Counted from the stretch's first letter, positions 42,412 through 57,618 are shown. The stretch is 64,000 nucleotides of DNA from Serratia symbiotica (Periphyllus acericola) (GCF_964019515.1 NZ_OZ026452.1:682001-746000); one strand, 5' to 3'. Numbers and translations: made by a program. The notes: generated by a model not told the origin, from the sequence alone.

Positions 42412-45400
42412 TTACTCGTCGTTTCCGCCGCCTAGATTGCCTGCATTGAGTAGTTCAGCCAGGTTGGCTGTTGCTTCTTCCGCGCTGACCTGCGGAACAA
42501 TCGGTGTTTCATCCTGCGCACGACGACGCATACGATCCTGATGATAAGCGTAACCCGTACCGGCTGGGATCAGACGGCCCACGATGACGTTCTCTTTCAG
42601 ACCACGCAGTTCATCACGCTTGCCAGCAACCGCCGCTTCGGTAAGAACGCGCGTCGTTTCCTGGAACGATGCTGCAGAAATGAAGGATTCGGTCGCCAGG
42701 GAAGCCTTGGTGATACCCAACAAGTCACGTGAGAAGGTTGCCGGGATCTTACCTTCAGCTTCAAGCTGACTGTTGGCAATCTTAACGCGTGAAACTTCAG
42801 CTTGCTCGCCTTCCAGGAATTCGCTCCCCCCCGCACTGACAATGGTGCCTTTACGCAGCATCTGACGAACGATAACTTCGATATGTTTATCGTTAATCTT
42901 AACACCTTGTAGACGGTAAACTTCCTGCACTTCGTTAGTGATATAGCGGGTAACAGCATTCACACCACGCAAGCGCAGAATGTCGTGCGGAGACTCTGGG
43001 CCGTCGGAAACAACGTCACCACGTTCTACAATTTCCCCTTCAAATACGTTGAGCTGACGCCATTTCGGGATCATCTCTTCGTAAGCATCGCTACCATCCA
43101 GCGGAGAAATTACCAGCCGACGTTTGCCTTTGGTCTCTTTACCGAACGAGATAATCCCGCTGATTTCAGCCAGGATTGCCGACTCTTTCGGACGACGTGC
43201 TTCGAACAAGTCCGCAACGCGTGGCAGACCACCGGTGATATCTTTAGTACCGCCGGATTCTTGAGGAATACGCGCCAAGGTATCACCCGCACCGATCTGA
43301 ATGCCGTCTTCTAGTTGCACAATCGCTTTGCCTGGCAGGAAGTATTGAGCAGGCATATCAGTACCTGGGATCAACACGTCTTCGCCTTTGGCATCAACGA
43401 TTTTCAGCGCCGGACGCAAATCTTTACCGCTACCGGTACGCTCTGAGCTATCAAACACTACCAGGGAAGACAAACCGGTCAGTTCGTCGGTCTGGCGAGT
43501 AATGGTCTGGCCGTCAACCATGTCAGCGAAACGAATGAAACCACTCACTTCACTGATAACTGGCATAGTGTGTGGATCCCAGTTAGCCACCGTTTTGCCG
43601 CCATTAACTTCTTCACCGTCACCTTTGCCCATCACTGCACCGTAAGGCACTTTGTAGCTTTCTTTGGTACGGCCAAACTTGTCGATCAGCTTCAACTCGG
43701 TATTACGAGAAGTAATCACCAGCTTTCCCGCTGCATTCATAACGAACTTAACATTGTTCAGCTTCAGACTACCTCTATTCTTAACCTGAATGCTGGACTC
43801 TGCTGCCGCACGTGATGCCGCACCACCGATGTGGAAAGTACGCATCGTCAACTGGGTACCCGGCTCACCGATGGATTGTGCCGCGATAACGCCGATGGCT
43901 TCGCCCTTGTTGATGATGTGACCACGCGCCAAGTCACGACCATAGCAGTTGGCACACACACCAAAGTCAGTTTCGCAGCTCACTACTGAACGAACTTTAA
44001 CGCTATCGACAGAGCTCTCTTCCAACAGATCACAAGTCTTCTCATTCAATAGGGTATTGCGTGGCACCAAAATATCAGCCGTACCCGGCTTGATGATATC
44101 TTCCGCTGTTACACGACCCAGAACGCGTTCACGCAGTGGCTCTTTAACATCGCCACCTTCAATAACCGGCGTCATCAGGATGCCGTTGTGCGTACCGCAG
44201 TCATCTTCAGTTACCACCAGGTCCTGTGCAACGTCTACCAGACGACGAGTCAAATAACCAGAGTTAGCGGTTTTCAGTGCGGTATCCGCCAAGCCTTTAC
44301 GCGCACCGTGCGTCGAGATGAAGTACTGGAGTACGTTCAGACCTTCACGGAAGTTGGCGGTGATTGGCGTTTCAATGATCGAGCCGTCCGGTTTCGCCAT
44401 CAGGCCACGCATACCAGCTAACTGACGGATCTGAGCAGCAGAGCCACGCGCACCGGAATCAGCCATCATAAAGATGCTGTTGAAAGAAACTTGCTGTTCC
44501 ACCACGCCATCACGGTTAACTACTTCTTCGACCGATAGGTTTTCCATCATCGCTTTCGCAACACGCTCGTTCGCCGCAGCCCAAATATCGATCACTTTGT
44601 TGTAGCGTTCACCCGCAGTAACCAGACCAGACTGGAACTGCTCCTGGATCTCGGCAACTTCGGTTTCTGCCTCTTCGATGATCTCCGCTTTCTTAGCCGG
44701 AATAACCATATCATCGATACCCACTGAAGCACCAGAGCGAGCCGCATAGGCAAAACCGGTGTACATTATCTGGTCAGCAAAGATAACGGTCGGCTTAAGA
44801 CCCAAGATGCGGTAACAGGTGTTCAGCATCTTGGAAATCGCTTTCTTGCCCAGAGTCTGGTTAACGATCAAGTATGGCAGACCTTTTGGCACGATCATCC
44901 ACAGGATAGCTCGACCAATAGTGGTATCCACGATGTTGGTCTGTGTCGTCCATTCGCCTTCGGCGGTTTTGACGTCTTCGGTAATACGCACTTTAACCCG
45001 CGCATGCAGTGACGCCAGACCGGCGCGGTAAACACGCTCAGCTTCTTTCGAACCATTTAGCACCATGCCTTCGCCTTTGGCGTTAACACAGTCGCGGGTC
45101 ATATAGTACAGACCCAATACCACGTCTTGCGAAGGAACGATGATTGGCTCGCCGTTCGCGGGTGACAGGATGTTGTTGGTAGACATCATCAGCGCACGCG
45201 CTTCTAACTGGGCTTCTAGCGTCAGCGGTACGTGAACAGCCATCTGGTCACCATCGAAGTCGGCGTTATATGCCGCACAAACCAGCGGATGCAGTTGGAT
45301 CGCTTTGCCTTCGATCAGAACAGGTTCAAACGCCTGGATACCCAGACGGTGCAGGGTTGGTGCACGGTTCAGCAATACCGGGTGTTCGCGGATCACTTCG

Positions 45401-46638
45401 TCCAGGATATCCCAAACTACAGCCTCTTCACGCTCAACCATTTTCTTGGCGGCTTTGATGGTGGTGGCTAAGCCACGCAGCTCCAGCTTACCGTAGATGA
45501 ACGGTTTGAACAGCTCCAGCGCCATTTTCTTCGGCAGGCCGCACTGATGCAGACGCAGGTAGGGACCGACGGTGATGACAGAACGGCCAGAGTAGTCAAC
45601 ACGTTTACCCAACAGGTTCTGACGGAAACGACCCTGCTTACCTTTGATCATATCGGCCAAAGATTTCAGAGGACGTTTGTTAGAACCGGTAATCGCACGA
45701 CCGCGACGGCCGTTATCTAGCAGGGCATCTACCGCTTCTTGCAGCATACGCTTTTCGTTGCGCACAATGATGTCAGGCGCAGCCAGATCCAGCAGGCGTT
45801 TCAGACGGTTGTTACGGTTGATCACGCGGCGGTACAGATCGTTAAGATCTGATGTCGCGAAACGACCTCCATCCAGCGGAACAAGTGGCCGCAAGTCTGG
45901 CGGCAGTACCGGCAGCACGGTCAGGATCATCCACTCCGGTTTGTTGCCAGACTCCACGAACGCTTCCAGCAACTTAATACGCTTGGTCAGCTTTTTGCGC
46001 TTGGTTTCGGAGTTGGTTTCGTTTAAATCTTCACGCAGTTGCTCGCACTCGACTTCCAGATCCATGTTTTTCAACAGGGCCTGAATAGCCTCGGCACCCA
46101 TTCTGGCGTCAAATTCGTCGCCGAACTCTTCCAGCGCATCCAGATATTGCTCTTCAGTCAAGATCTGACGGCGCTCAAGGTTGGTCATGCCGCCTTCAAC
46201 CACCACGTAGGATTCGAAGTACAGCACGCGTTCGATATCACGCAGCGGCATATCCAGCAGTAAACCGATGCGCGAAGGCAGCGATTTCAGGAACCAGATG
46301 TGCGCAGTCGGCGAAGCTAGCTCAATGTGGCCCATGCGCTCACGGCGCACTTTGGTTTGGGTCACTTCAACGCCGCACTTCTCACAGATTACACCGCGGT
46401 GTTTTAGGCGCTTGTACTTACCGCACAGACACTCGTAGTCTTTTACCGGCCCAAAGATACGGGCGCAGAAAAGGCCGTCACGCTCAGGTTTGAACGTACG
46501 GTAGTTAATGGTTTCCGGCTTTTTAACTTCACCGAACGACCATGAACGGATAATGTCTGGTGAGGCCAGAGCAATCTTGATCGCATCAAACTCTTCGGTC
46601 TTAGTTTGCGCTTTTAAAAACTTCAATAAGTCTTTCAC
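42412..46638 (-). CDS. rpoC: DNA-directed RNA polymerase subunit beta'
   Basis: 1408 residues (E. coli 1407). I choose the GTG at 46638 ([18 protein letters not shown]), the start used in enterobacteria; an in-frame ATG at 46680 would add 14 foreign residues. The N-terminal zinc site [19 protein letters not shown], the catalytic Mg-binding [15 protein letters not shown], the bridge helix and trigger loop region ([20 protein letters not shown]) and the second zinc site ([13 protein letters not shown]) are all present. Lies 117 bp after rpoB. Some substitutions in the lineage-specific insert region. Confidence 0.97.
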   Translation of the reverse strand: MKDLLKFLKAQTKTEEFDAIKIALASPDIIRSWSFGEVKKPETINYRTFKPERDGLFCARIFGPVKDYECLCGKYKRLKHRGVICEKCGVEVTQTKVRRERMGHIELASPTAHIWFLKSLPSRIGLLLDMPLRDIERVLYFESYVVVEGGMTNLERRQILTEEQYLDALEEFGDEFDARMGAEAIQALLKNMDLEVECEQLREDLNETNSETKRKKLTKRIKLLEAFVESGNKPEWMILTVLPVLPPDLRPLVPLDGGRFATSDLNDLYRRVINRNNRLKRLLDLAAPDIIVRNEKRMLQEAVDALLDNGRRGRAITGSNKRPLKSLADMIKGKQGRFRQNLLGKRVDYSGRSVITVGPYLRLHQCGLPKKMALELFKPFIYGKLELRGLATTIKAAKKMVEREEAVVWDILDEVIREHPVLLNRAPTLHRLGIQAFEPVLIEGKAIQLHPLVCAAYNADFDGDQMAVHVPLTLEAQLEARALMMSTNNILSPANGEPIIVPSQDVVLGLYYMTRDCVNAKGEGMVLNGSKEAERVYRAGLASLHARVKVRITEDVKTAEGEWTTQTNIVDTTIGRAILWMIVPKGLPYLIVNQTLGKKAISKMLNTCYRILGLKPTVIFADQIMYTGFAYAARSGASVGIDDMVIPAKKAEIIEEAETEVAEIQEQFQSGLVTAGERYNKVIDIWAAANERVAKAMMENLSVEEVVNRDGVVEQQVSFNSIFMMADSGARGSAAQIRQLAGMRGLMAKPDGSIIETPITANFREGLNVLQYFISTHGARKGLADTALKTANSGYLTRRLVDVAQDLVVTEDDCGTHNGILMTPVIEGGDVKEPLRERVLGRVTAEDIIKPGTADILVPRNTLLNEKTCDLLEESSVDSVKVRSVVSCETDFGVCANCYGRDLARGHIINKGEAIGVIAAQSIGEPGTQLTMRTFHIGGAASRAAAESSIQVKNRGSLKLNNVKFVMNAAGKLVITSRNTELKLIDKFGRTKESYKVPYGAVMGKGDGEEVNGGKTVANWDPHTMPVISEVSGFIRFADMVDGQTITRQTDELTGLSSLVVFDSSERTGSGKDLRPALKIVDAKGEDVLIPGTDMPAQYFLPGKAIVQLEDGIQIGAGDTLARIPQESGGTKDITGGLPRVADLFEARRPKESAILAEISGIISFGKETKGKRRLVISPLDGSDAYEEMIPKWRQLNVFEGEIVERGDVVSDGPESPHDILRLRGVNAVTRYITNEVQEVYRLQGVKINDKHIEVIVRQMLRKGTIVSAGGSEFLEGEQAEVSRVKIANSQLEAEGKIPATFSRDLLGITKASLATESFISAASFQETTRVLTEAAVAGKRDELRGLKENVIVGRLIPAGTGYAYHQDRMRRRAQDETPIVPQVSAEEATANLAELLNAGNLGGGNDE

Positions 46639-46755
46639 GGATTGGCTCCTGTCGGAGTTAAACCTGTTGGGTATCCACAACCGCAGTAGATACCCGTGTG
46701 ACCTGAAAAACCACCCTCAGGCACCCTAAGGCCGGGAGCCTGAGCTGGAAACCGA

Positions 46756-49700
46756 TTACTCGTCTTCCAGTTCTATATTGATACCGAGCGAGCGGATTTC
46801 CTTCAACAGTACATTGAAGGACTCCGGCATGCCTGGTTCCATACGGTGATTGCCATCCACGATGTTTTTGTACATCTTGGTACGGCCATTAACGTCATCC
46901 GACTTAACGGTGAGCATCTCTTGTAAGGTGTAAGCTGCGCCGTAGGCTTCCAGTGCCCACACTTCCATCTCACCGAAGCGTTGACCACCAAACTGAGCCT
47001 TGCCACCCAGTGGCTGCTGCGTCACCAAGCTGTAAGAACCGGTTGAACGGGCGTGCATTTTATCGGCAACCAAGTGGTTCAGTTTCAGCATGTACATGTA
47101 ACCGACAGTAACCTGGCGTTCGAACTGCTCCCCAGTACGGCCATCGTACAGCGTAATCTGACCAGAGGTTGGGATGCCGCCCATTTCCAGAAGTTGTTTG
47201 ATTTCCGTCTCTTTCGCACCATCGAACACTGGCGTTGCGATCGGCATTCCATTTTTCAGGTTCTCTGCCAGACGCAATACTTCATCGTCAGTGAAAGTGT
47301 TCAGGTCAACTTTCTGGCAAACGTCATCACCCAGATCGTAGGCCTTCTGGATGAACTCACGTAGTTTGGCCAATTCCTGTTGCTGCTTGAGTATTTGGTT
47401 GATCTTCTCACCAATGCCTTTTGCAGCCATACCCAGGTGGGTTTCCAGGATTTGGCCAATGTTCATACGTGACGGTACGCCCAGTGGATTCAGTACGATG
47501 TCTACCGGCGTGCCGTTTTCATCGTAAGGCATATCTTCGATCGGGTTGATCTTGGAAATAACACCTTTGTTACCGTGGCGACCTGCCATCTTGTCACCCG
47601 GTTGTATCTGACGTTTAACCGCCAAATAGACCTTAACGATTTTCAACACGCCGGGTGCCAAATCATCGCCTTGAGTGATCTTGCGACGCTTGGCTTCCAG
47701 CTTCTTCTCGAAATCGGATTTCAATTCGTCATATTGCTTCGCCAACTGTTCCAGTTGGTTTTGCTTTTCTTCCTCAGTCAAGCCCAGTTCCAGCCAGCGA
47801 TCGCGTGGCAGCTTACTCAATGTCTCAGCTTCAACACCGCCAGCAACCAGCACCGCGTGGATACGTGCAAACAAGCCTGCTTCCAAGATCTGCAATTCTT
47901 CAGTCAGATCTTTCTTCACCTGTTTGAGCTGCATCTCTTCAATTTCCAACGCACGCTTGTCTTTTTCCACGCCATCGCGGGTGAAGACTTGCACATCGAT
48001 AATCGTACCAGAGACGCCGTTGGGGGCACGCAGTGAAGAGTCTTTAACGTCGGAGGCTTTCTCCCCGAAGATCGCACGCAGCAGCTTCTCTTCCGGTGTC
48101 AGTTGAGTTTCACCCTTCGGCGTTACCTTACCAACCAGAATATCGCCACCGTTCACTTCAGCACCGATATAAACAATCCCGGATTCATCCAGTTTGGAGA
48201 GTGCAGCTTCACCCACGTTAGGGATGTCGGCAGTAATCTCTTCAGGCCCCAGCTTGGTATCACGAGATACGCATGCCAGTTCCTGAATGTGGATAGTGGT
48301 GAAGCGATCTTCTTGCACCACGCGTTCGGAGACCAAGATGGAATCTTCAAAGTTGTAGCCATTCCACGGCATGAAAGCAACACGCATGTTTTGACCCAGC
48401 GCCAGTTCACCCAGATCTGTAGATGGGCCATCCGCCAGCACGTCGCCGCGCTCAATTGGCTCCCCCAGATTAACACAAGGCATCTGGTTGATGCAGGTGT
48501 TCTGGTTGGAACGCGTGTACTTAGTCAGGTTATAAATATCGATACCTGCTTCGCCTGGATACATCTCGTCTTCGTTAACTTTGATAACGATACGGGAAGC
48601 ATCCACGTACTGGATCACTCCGCCGCGTTTAGCTACGGCGGTAACGCCAGAATCAACTGCTACAGCACGTTCCATACCGGTACCGACCAGCGGCTTGTCC
48701 GCACGCAGGGTTGGTACCGCCTGACGTTGCATGTTCGCACCCATCAATGCACGGTTGGCATCATCGTGTTCCAGGAATGGGATTAGTGAAGCACCAACTG
48801 AGACAACCTGCTGGGTGGATACGTCCATATAGTCAACCTGGTCACGGCTGAACAGGCTTGATTCGCCTTTGCTGCGACAGGTAACCAGATCTTCCACGAA
48901 GCGGCAATCATCATCCAAGTTGGAATTTGCCTGAGCGATAACAAAGTTGCCTTCTTCAATAGAAGACAGATAGTTGATTTCATCGGTCACCACACCGTCA
49001 CGCACGCGGCGGTACGGGGTTTCCAGGAAGCCATACTCGTTAGTCTGTGCGTACACGGACAAGGAGTTGATCAGACCGATGTTCGGCCCTTCCGGCGTCT
49101 CGATTGGGCATACGCGGCCATAGTGAGTCGGGTGTACGTCTCGAACTTCAAAGCCCGCACGTTCGCGAGTCAGGCCACCTGGACCCAGTGCGGAAATACG
49201 ACGCTTATGTGTGATCTCGGACAACGGGTTGTTCTGATCCATAAATTGAGACAGTTGGCTGGAGCCGAAGAACTCTTTCACAGCCGCCGAAATCGGCTTG
49301 GCGTTGATCATATCTTGAGGCATCAGGGTGTCCAGATCGCCCAGAGACAGACGTTCTTTAACCGCACGCTCAACACGCACCAGGCCGATACGGAACTGAT
49401 TCTCAGCCATTTCGCCAACAGAACGGATACGACGGTTACCCAAGTGGTCGATGTCGTCTACTTCGCCTTTACCGTTACGGATATCAATGAGCTTCTTCAT
49501 CACTTCAATGATGTCGTTTTTGCTCAAGATGCCCGAGTCTTCGTTCTCGTCACGCAGCAGAGAACGGTTGAACTTCATACGGCCAACCGCAGACAGATCG
49601 TAGCGGTCTTCAGAGAAGAACAGATTCTCGAACAGGCTTTCGGCAGCTTCGCGAGTTGGCGGCTCACCAGGGCGCATCATGCGGTAAATTTCTACCAGCG

Positions 49701-50784
49701 CGCTCAAGCGATCGCTGCTCGGATCGACGCGTAAAGTCTCAGAGATATAGGCACCGTGATCCAGATCGTTGGTGAACAGCGTTTCGATACATTTGTGTCC
49801 CGCCTGGCTCAGTTTGGCCAGCAGATCCAGAGACAACTCCATGTTGGCGGTACAGATCAGTTCACCGGTATTGGTATCAATATAGTCCTGCGCGACCACT
49901 TTGCCCGCGATGTACTCAACCGGTACTTCAATCCTGTAAATTTCGTCTTTTTCGAGCTGACGGATATGACGCGCGGTGATGCGACGGCCTTTCTCTACGT
50001 AGATTTTGCCGCTTCCTTCGATATCGAAGGAAGCAGTTTCACCACGTAGTCGCTCTGGAACTAGCTCCATTTGCAGCTTGTTACCATGGATTTCAAAAGT
50101 GATTTTGTCAAAGAACAGGTCAAAGATCTGTTCAGTGGTGTAGTTCAATGCACGCAGGATGATGGTCGCTGGCAACTTGCGGCGACGGTCAATACGCACG
50201 AACAGGTTGTCTTTAGGGTCAAACTCAAAATCCAACCATGAACCACGGTAAGGGATGATGCGTGCGTTATACAGAACTTTACCCGATGAGTGAGTTTTCC
50301 CTTTATCGCTGTCAAAGAATACACCAGGACTGCGGTGCAACTGAGAGACGATAACCCGCTCAGTACCGTTGATAACAAAGGTACCGTTTTCGGTCATGAG
50401 CGGTATTTCGCCCATATAGACTTCTTGTTCCTTGATGTCTTTAACCGTACCTTCCGGGGCTTCACGCTCATAGATTACCAGGCGCAGTTTTACGCGCAGC
50501 GGTGCAGAGAACGTTACACCACGGATCTGGCACTCTTTGACATCGAACACCGGCTCACCAAGACGGTAGCTAACGTATTGCAGCTCCGAATTGCCACTGT
50601 AGCTTTGGATAGGGAAAACAGAACGGAAGGCGGCTTCTAGGCCATACTGCCCCTCTGGATCTTGCTCGATAAACTTCTGGAACGAGTCAAGCTGGATAGA
50701 AAGGAGGTAAGGTATGTCCAGAACTTGTGGACGCTTACCAAAATCCTTACGAATACGTTTTTTCTCGGTATAGGAGTAAACCAT
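46756..50784 (-). CDS. rpoB: DNA-directed RNA polymerase subunit beta
   Basis: 1342 residues, identical in length to E. coli RpoB, from ATG 50784 ([20 protein letters not shown]); the open frame extends 41 codons upstream but without homology. The rifampicin region reads [20 protein letters not shown] and [10 protein letters not shown], wild-type at the usual resistance positions (D, H, S). The C-terminus MELDED-like ends [11 protein letters not shown]. No breaks. Confidence 0.98.
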   Translation of the reverse strand: MVYSYTEKKRIRKDFGKRPQVLDIPYLLSIQLDSFQKFIEQDPEGQYGLEAAFRSVFPIQSYSGNSELQYVSYRLGEPVFDVKECQIRGVTFSAPLRVKLRLVIYEREAPEGTVKDIKEQEVYMGEIPLMTENGTFVINGTERVIVSQLHRSPGVFFDSDKGKTHSSGKVLYNARIIPYRGSWLDFEFDPKDNLFVRIDRRRKLPATIILRALNYTTEQIFDLFFDKITFEIHGNKLQMELVPERLRGETASFDIEGSGKIYVEKGRRITARHIRQLEKDEIYRIEVPVEYIAGKVVAQDYIDTNTGELICTANMELSLDLLAKLSQAGHKCIETLFTNDLDHGAYISETLRVDPSSDRLSALVEIYRMMRPGEPPTREAAESLFENLFFSEDRYDLSAVGRMKFNRSLLRDENEDSGILSKNDIIEVMKKLIDIRNGKGEVDDIDHLGNRRIRSVGEMAENQFRIGLVRVERAVKERLSLGDLDTLMPQDMINAKPISAAVKEFFGSSQLSQFMDQNNPLSEITHKRRISALGPGGLTRERAGFEVRDVHPTHYGRVCPIETPEGPNIGLINSLSVYAQTNEYGFLETPYRRVRDGVVTDEINYLSSIEEGNFVIAQANSNLDDDCRFVEDLVTCRSKGESSLFSRDQVDYMDVSTQQVVSVGASLIPFLEHDDANRALMGANMQRQAVPTLRADKPLVGTGMERAVAVDSGVTAVAKRGGVIQYVDASRIVIKVNEDEMYPGEAGIDIYNLTKYTRSNQNTCINQMPCVNLGEPIERGDVLADGPSTDLGELALGQNMRVAFMPWNGYNFEDSILVSERVVQEDRFTTIHIQELACVSRDTKLGPEEITADIPNVGEAALSKLDESGIVYIGAEVNGGDILVGKVTPKGETQLTPEEKLLRAIFGEKASDVKDSSLRAPNGVSGTIIDVQVFTRDGVEKDKRALEIEEMQLKQVKKDLTEELQILEAGLFARIHAVLVAGGVEAETLSKLPRDRWLELGLTEEEKQNQLEQLAKQYDELKSDFEKKLEAKRRKITQGDDLAPGVLKIVKVYLAVKRQIQPGDKMAGRHGNKGVISKINPIEDMPYDENGTPVDIVLNPLGVPSRMNIGQILETHLGMAAKGIGEKINQILKQQQELAKLREFIQKAYDLGDDVCQKVDLNTFTDDEVLRLAENLKNGMPIATPVFDGAKETEIKQLLEMGGIPTSGQITLYDGRTGEQFERQVTVGYMYMLKLNHLVADKMHARSTGSYSLVTQQPLGGKAQFGGQRFGEMEVWALEAYGAAYTLQEMLTVKSDDVNGRTKMYKNIVDGNHRMEPGMPESFNVLLKEIRSLGINIELEDE

Positions 50785-51048
50785 AGGGTTCCTCAGCTCG
50801 CTGGAAAGTCGAACCACTTTGTCCGCCCTAATAGGGAACGGCTCATGCAACACGATTTTGTCGACCGGAAAGCGGGAACACTTTCCGTAATACCTCTTTT
50901 CTATCACGCTTAAATCATTTCATTGCGGCGTGCGACAGATTTCACTGAAGCAAAAGGGACAGTATATTAAGTCGTCGATAGAAAAAGATATTAGGGTTAG
51001 CCAGTAGCCAAACTGTGGAAACTCTACCGACGCCCAACAGCGCAAAAG

Positions 51049-51074
51049 GGCTGGTGACCTTTTGGTCACCAGCC
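51049..51074 (-). terminator. Attenuator hairpin between rplL and rpoB
   Basis: On the minus strand GGCTGGTGACC, loop AAAA, GGTCACCAGCC, followed by CTTTTGCG. It matches the position and sequence type of the known partial terminator that sets the ratio of ribosomal protein to RNA polymerase mRNA in the rplJL-rpoBC operon. Confidence 0.88.
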
Positions 51075-51114
51075 ATCAGTCTGTTAAGACAGACTGTACT
51101 CTGAAAAGTTAATC

Positions 51115-51480
51115 TTATTTAACTTCAACAGAAGCACCCGCTTCTTCCAGAGATTTTTTCAAAGCATCAGCATCGTCTTTTCTGATGCCTTCTTTCAGTA
51201 CTGCTGGAGCAGATTCTACTAGGTCTTTAGCTTCTTTCAGACCCAGACCAGTTGCGCCACGTACTGCTTTAATAACAGCAACTTTGTTACCGCCAACAGC
51301 AGAAAGTACGACGTCGAACTCAGTTTTTTCTTCAGCAACCTCGGCTGGGCCAGCAGCAATGGCCACGGCAGCAGCAGCAGAAACACCGAATTTTTCTTCC
51401 ATAGCGGAAACCAGCTCAACAGCATCCATGACGGACATAGCGGCAACGGCTTCCAAGATTTGGTCTTTAGTGATAGACAT
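51115..51480 (-). CDS. rplL: 50S ribosomal protein L7/L12
   Basis: 121 residues. Stalk protein that recruits translation factors. N-terminal dimerisation domain ([20 protein letters not shown]), Ala-rich hinge (about residues 36-52) and C-terminal domain ending [10 protein letters not shown]. Follows rplJ by 65 bp and precedes the attenuator. Confidence 0.97.
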   Translation of the reverse strand: MSITKDQILEAVAAMSVMDAVELVSAMEEKFGVSAAAAVAIAAGPAEVAEEKTEFDVVLSAVGGNKVAVIKAVRGATGLGLKEAKDLVESAPAVLKEGIRKDDADALKKSLEEAGASVEVK

Positions 51481-51545
51481 AAAAATTGTTCCTAAAATTC
51501 AGAAATAGTTTTAATACGTTAGCAAAGGCTAAGAAAGAGAGTGTC

Positions 51546-52043
51546 TTATGCCGCTTCTTTCTGATCGCGTAGTGCAGCCAGAGTGCGAACCAGTTTGCCA
51601 GCAGCGGCTTCTTTTATGGTTGCCATTAGGCGAGCGATCGCTTCATCGTAAGTAGGCAGCGTCGCCAGGCGGTCAATTTGTGCCGCAGGGATCAGCTCAC
51701 CTTCAAAGGCCGCAGCTTTAACCTCGAATTCTACATTCGCTTTTGCGAACTCTTTGAACAGACGAGCAGCAGTGCCCGGGTGTTCACTAGAGAATGCAAT
51801 CAAGGTAGGACCGACAAACATGTCTTCCAGGCATTCGAATGGAGTGCCCTCAACTACGCGACGCATCAGGGTGTTGCGAACAACACGCATGTAAACGCCA
51901 GCTTCACGACCTGCTTTACGCAGTTCAGTCATTTTATCAACGGTAACGCCGCGATAATCCGCAACAACCGCAGACAGCGCGCCTTTGGCTACTTCGTTGA
52001 CTTCAGCAACAATCGCTTGTTTGTCTAGAAGATTTAATGCCAT
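51546..52043 (-). CDS. rplJ: 50S ribosomal protein L10
   Basis: 165 residues, normal. Anchors L7/L12 dimers to the stalk and, with L12, represses its own mRNA through the leader. [20 protein letters not shown] at the start and a C-terminal helix ending LRDQKEAA. Confidence 0.97.
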   Translation of the reverse strand: MALNLLDKQAIVAEVNEVAKGALSAVVADYRGVTVDKMTELRKAGREAGVYMRVVRNTLMRRVVEGTPFECLEDMFVGPTLIAFSSEHPGTAARLFKEFAKANVEFEVKAAAFEGELIPAAQIDRLATLPTYDEAIARLMATIKEAAAGKLVRTLAALRDQKEAA

Positions 52044-52169
52044 AAGCTTTTTGCTCCTGGATTAGCCGGGGAATATCCCCGTGAACTCACTTTACTCAAT
52101 ACCTGGTGAAAAATAAGGCGTTGAGCACTTTAATACGGTGAGCAGAATCCAGTAAAGACCATAAAAAAA

Positions 52170-52265
52170 TTCTCTACTCTGTCACCGTCTACGCAGGAAG
52201 GATTAAGTACCTTTCTATACACCTGCGGTCTTGGACGGAGGCCTGGATGGGCCAGGCTCTCCAAC
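52170..52265 (-). promoter_or_regulatory. L10(L12)4-binding leader of rplJL
   Basis: On the minus strand GAGAGCCTGGCCCATCCAGG, then CCTCCGTCCAAGACCGCAGG and later CCTGCGTAGACGGTGACAG, the conserved helices of the enterobacterial L10 leader, about 120-220 nt before the rplJ start. Autoregulation of rplJL translation by L10-L12 is established in E. coli. Confidence 0.82.
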
Positions 52266-52322
52266 CGAAAATTATTTTCGCTTCACTATGGAAAGGCTAA
52301 TAGCGAAACTTTGGGGCGTAGG

Positions 52323-52351
52323 ATTCTAGACAAATCCCACCCCCAAGTCAA
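52323..52351 (-). promoter_or_regulatory. Sigma70 promoter of rplJL-rpoBC
   Basis: Minus strand TTGACT (52351-52346) and TAGAAT (52328-52323) with 17-bp spacing, just after the rplA stop. Corresponds to the PL10 promoter position in E. coli. Confidence 0.85.
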
Positions 52352-52370
52352 AGCGATAATCGCGAGGCGA

Positions 52371-53507
<1,137 letters not shown>

Positions 53508-53608
53508 TTAAACTTCCTCGATTTGGGTAGTATCGCCTCTTAAGAGGCTCCCCGTGTTCACCTAGCTCAGAACCATCAAGCAGGGCATCTAAAAACAAGA
53601 GGCGCAAG

Positions 53609-53637
53609 ATTGTAGTTGAATTTCATGCCCCTGACAA
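53609..53637 (-). promoter_or_regulatory. Sigma70 promoter of rplKA
   Basis: Minus strand TTGTCA (53637-53632) and TACAAT (53614-53609), spacing 17 bp, about 100 bp before rplK and downstream of nusG. Corresponds to PL11. Confidence 0.82.
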
Positions 53638-53669
53638 GTGGGAAAACGCCGCCAGCCATTGATCAGCTC

Positions 53670-54215
53670 TCAACCTTTTTCAACCTGGCTAAAGTCCAGT
53701 TCCACCGGTGTCGCACGGCCAAAGATAGAAACAGAAACTTTCAGGCGGCTCTTCTCGTACTCCACTTCTTCGACCACACCGTTAAAGTCAGCAAACGGGC
53801 CATTGTTAACGCGAACCAGTTCACCTGGTTCAAACAGTGTTTTTGGACGCGGCTTATCACCCACCTGTTGCAGGCGATTCATGATCGCATCTACTTCTTT
53901 ATCGCTGATCGGTGCCGGACGGTCTGAAGTACCGCCGATAAAGCCCATGACGCGTGGAACGCTACGGACCAAGTGCCAACTGGCGTCATTCATTACCATC
54001 TGCACCAATACGTAGCCAGGGAAGAACTTGCGCTCGCTCTTACGACGTTGACCACTACGGATTTCAACCACTTCTTCCGTAGGCACCATCACTTCGCCCA
54101 ACAGCTCTTCCATATCGTACAGTTTGATATGTTCACGCAGCGATTGTGCTACACGACCTTCAAATCCGCAAGACACCTGAACGACGTACCAGCGTTTTTT
54201 TGGAGCTTCAGACAT
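53670..54215 (-). CDS. nusG: Transcription termination/antitermination protein NusG
   Basis: 181 residues as in E. coli. NGN domain ([20 protein letters not shown]) that bridges the RNA polymerase clamp and a C-terminal KOW domain ([20 protein letters not shown]) that binds Rho or S10. One base separates it from the secE stop. Confidence 0.97.
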   Translation of the reverse strand: MSEAPKKRWYVVQVSCGFEGRVAQSLREHIKLYDMEELLGEVMVPTEEVVEIRSGQRRKSERKFFPGYVLVQMVMNDASWHLVRSVPRVMGFIGGTSDRPAPISDKEVDAIMNRLQQVGDKPRPKTLFEPGELVRVNNGPFADFNGVVEEVEYEKSRLKVSVSIFGRATPVELDFSQVEKG

Positions 54216-54216
54216 T

Positions 54217-54600
54217 TTAGAACCTCAGGCCAGTAATAAACGAGACCAAACGAACCAGAACACCATCCAGCCCCCACAGAATCATTGACATAACGGCAGT
54301 TACCGCAGCAACAATCAACGTAGTATGTAGCGTTTCCTGACGAGTTGGCCAAATCACTTTACGCACTTCGGTTCGCGCTTCGCGCGCAAAGGCAACTATG
54401 GCTTTGCCTTTGGTAGTCATCAGCGCCACTGCACCTGCAACGGTGATGGCCAGCACAACTGCCAACTCACGCAATGGCAGGCTTAAATCACGATAGTAAT
54501 AGTTACCGACGATAGCCACAACCAACAGAATGGCAACGATCAGCCACTTAACCGCTTCCAGGCAGCGCCCGTGCCCTTGAGCCTCGGTATTCGCACTCAT
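54217..54600 (-). CDS. secE: Preprotein translocase subunit SecE
   Basis: 127 residues from ATG 54600 ([20 protein letters not shown]), as in E. coli; an upstream in-frame ATG at 54630 lacks homology. Three membrane segments and the conserved cytoplasmic amphipathic part [20 protein letters not shown]. Essential partner of SecY. Confidence 0.96.
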   Translation of the reverse strand: MSANTEAQGHGRCLEAVKWLIVAILLVVAIVGNYYYRDLSLPLRELAVVLAITVAGAVALMTTKGKAIVAFAREARTEVRKVIWPTRQETLHTTLIVAAVTAVMSMILWGLDGVLVRLVSFITGLRF

Positions 54601-54764
54601 AAACCAACCTGTTACAATAATCCAAACCAAACCAGACCGATCAAATACCGTTTTGCCAGTATCTAGGCATATACGCTATGACACATTAGCCAAAAATTTT
54701 AAGAGCCTATCTCACTAATGATTGTGCAAGATCGCTGGTGAGGTGTGTTCTTGTTCACAGCGTA

Positions 54765-54790
54765 GAAGTAGGGCATCAAATAATGCCCCT
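54765..54790 (-). terminator. Terminator-like hairpin after tuf
   Basis: Minus strand GGGGCATTATTTGATGCCCT forms a 6-bp stem about 35 bp past the tuf stop; the T-rich tail is weak (TACTTCTA). Confidence 0.5.
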
Positions 54791-54822
54791 TTTCCGTGCG
54801 TCGCGTCAAACGTTATCAGCGA

Positions 54823-56043
<1,221 letters not shown>

Positions 56044-56119
56044 TCACCACATCAACCAGGCATTTGCTCATTGAATTCAGAACAGAAAGAAAATCATAGG
56101 CAAGAAGAGTGGCACAAGT

Positions 56120-56195
56120 GATGACTAGTAGGCAGATTCCAACTGCCGACCTCACCTTTACCAAGGGTGCGCTCTACCGGCTGAGACATATCAGC
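56120..56195 (-). tRNA. tRNA-Thr (GGT), degenerate, possibly non-functional
   Basis: Position corresponds to thrT. The anticodon loop TTGGTAA is intact, but several changes hit conserved features. Position 10 of the D stem is T instead of G. The anticodon stem CACCC/AGGTG has a C-A mismatch. The T loop reads TTGGAAT instead of TTCGAAT (invariant C lost). The 3' acceptor strand reads TACTAGT against 5' GCTGATA (two G-T and one A-C), and the encoded end is C-ATCA rather than an ACCA end. I regard it as a decaying gene. Confidence 0.75.
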
Positions 56196-56201
56196 ACATC
56201 T

Positions 56202-56276
<75 letters not shown>

Positions 56277-56480
56277 ATCCTGGAACTTGGCTACCAGATT
56301 TTTCTGTAAAATTTAGGGGTAGAGCAAGATTGTTGGTCACTTGGCTCTTATATCTTTCGAGCCGACTGTATTTATCTCAGCAAAACTGAATCTCGCTAAA
56401 GACTTTTTGCCTTTCCCTTTCGCATTGAACTAGTTTCTGCGAGATTTACTGCTCTTCAGTCAATTGCCAAAGGCAAGATT

Positions 56481-56565
<85 letters not shown>

Positions 56566-56589
56566 AGCTTTTAATTATTGCAACTTGAA

Positions 56590-56665
<76 letters not shown>

Positions 56666-56679
56666 ATCAAGTGAAGATT

Positions 56680-56708
56680 ATTTTAGGTAGAGCTGTCGGC
56701 CTATGCAA
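56680..56708 (-). promoter_or_regulatory. Sigma70 promoter of the tRNA-tuf operon
   Basis: Minus strand TTGCAT (56708-56703), 17-bp spacer, TAAAAT (56685-56680), with tRNA-Thr(TGT) starting 15 bp downstream of the -10 box. Position corresponds to the thrU-tufB promoter of E. coli. Confidence 0.85.
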
Positions 56709-57065
56709 CAAAAAAATTGCGTTACGCACACTTTCGCTCATAAATTAGCCAATTTAGCATACTGTCTTACAATTCATTATCCACGACGTACAAACATTCA
56801 TCAATCGCAGTCATCACTCTATACAATTTTGCTCACCTTTTACCAGCGTTGCACCACCTCTTATCCGTGTTGGTCGTCCCAAATCGATTAAGCCGGGGTG
56901 CCAAACCGTTAGCGGGATCAATACACCAGAAAAGTGAAATCTACCCTGTGCCAAAGCATTAACGGCCACCAAGCCCCACCTCTGTTGTCACTGCCGCACG
57001 ATTTAATATTCTGGCTCAGTTATTGATTTTTTCATGATTCCCCCTTCATCTAGGTGAAATGACCT
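56709..57065. other. Gene-free stretch upstream of tRNA-tuf operon
   Basis: About 360 bp where coaA/birA/murB-type genes lie in E. coli. None of these is recognisable here; synteny is broken. Confidence 0.5.
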
Positions 57066-57480
57066 ATGAAAAGTGTGTTGATAAACGCCACCACGCTGCC
57101 CATTTACCACGATATACTGTCCCACCTGTTGACTGATGCGGTCACACATGGCACTTCGATGGACTATGACACGCAGATCCTGCATGAAGATACCGAAAGC
57201 TATTTCCACAACCTGAAACAGACGCTCAACAGGGGGAGAATGCTGCTAGGAATCGCTAGAGACGAACGCAGCGTCATCGATACTATGCAACTGGCACTGT
57301 GTCCAAAACCCAACGGTCCCAGCCGTATGAAGGTTTAAAAGCTGTTGGTTCATAGCCACGCGCAACATAACAGCCTGTTATACCGGCTCCGCATCAGAAA
57401 CGCTGTACCACTGCTGTCTGGTAGATCTGCCCGACTACGCCGCCATCCCGATGGCTACTCTCACCCGACGGTGATTTATT
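57066..57480 (+). pseudogene. GNAT-family N-acetyltransferase, broken
   Basis: MKSVLINATTLPIYHDILSH opens a GNAT-like protein; DTMQLALCPKPNGPSRMKV, a TAA stop, then KLLVHSHAQHN correspond to the central strands and acetyl-CoA-binding motif A region of GNAT enzymes. The following DNA shows frame-broken traces of the end. The substrate is unknown. Truncated by a stop in place of a Gln-like codon plus deletions. Confidence 0.7.
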
Positions 57481-57618
57481 ATCAATGTTAACCAGCTTTC
57501 CCGCGCCATCACCAACTAAATACCTGCGCCAAATAGTAGATCACTGAAGAAACTCAATCCGGTTTGAGCGATCTGATCAATCGCCAAACATCACAGCCCC
57601 TCACAACCGGACTGAGTA

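Noticed and set aside
47575..48786. Long plus-strand frames opposite rpoB and rpoC.
   Set aside because: Typical antisense frames caused by biased codon use in highly expressed genes; no start signals or homology.
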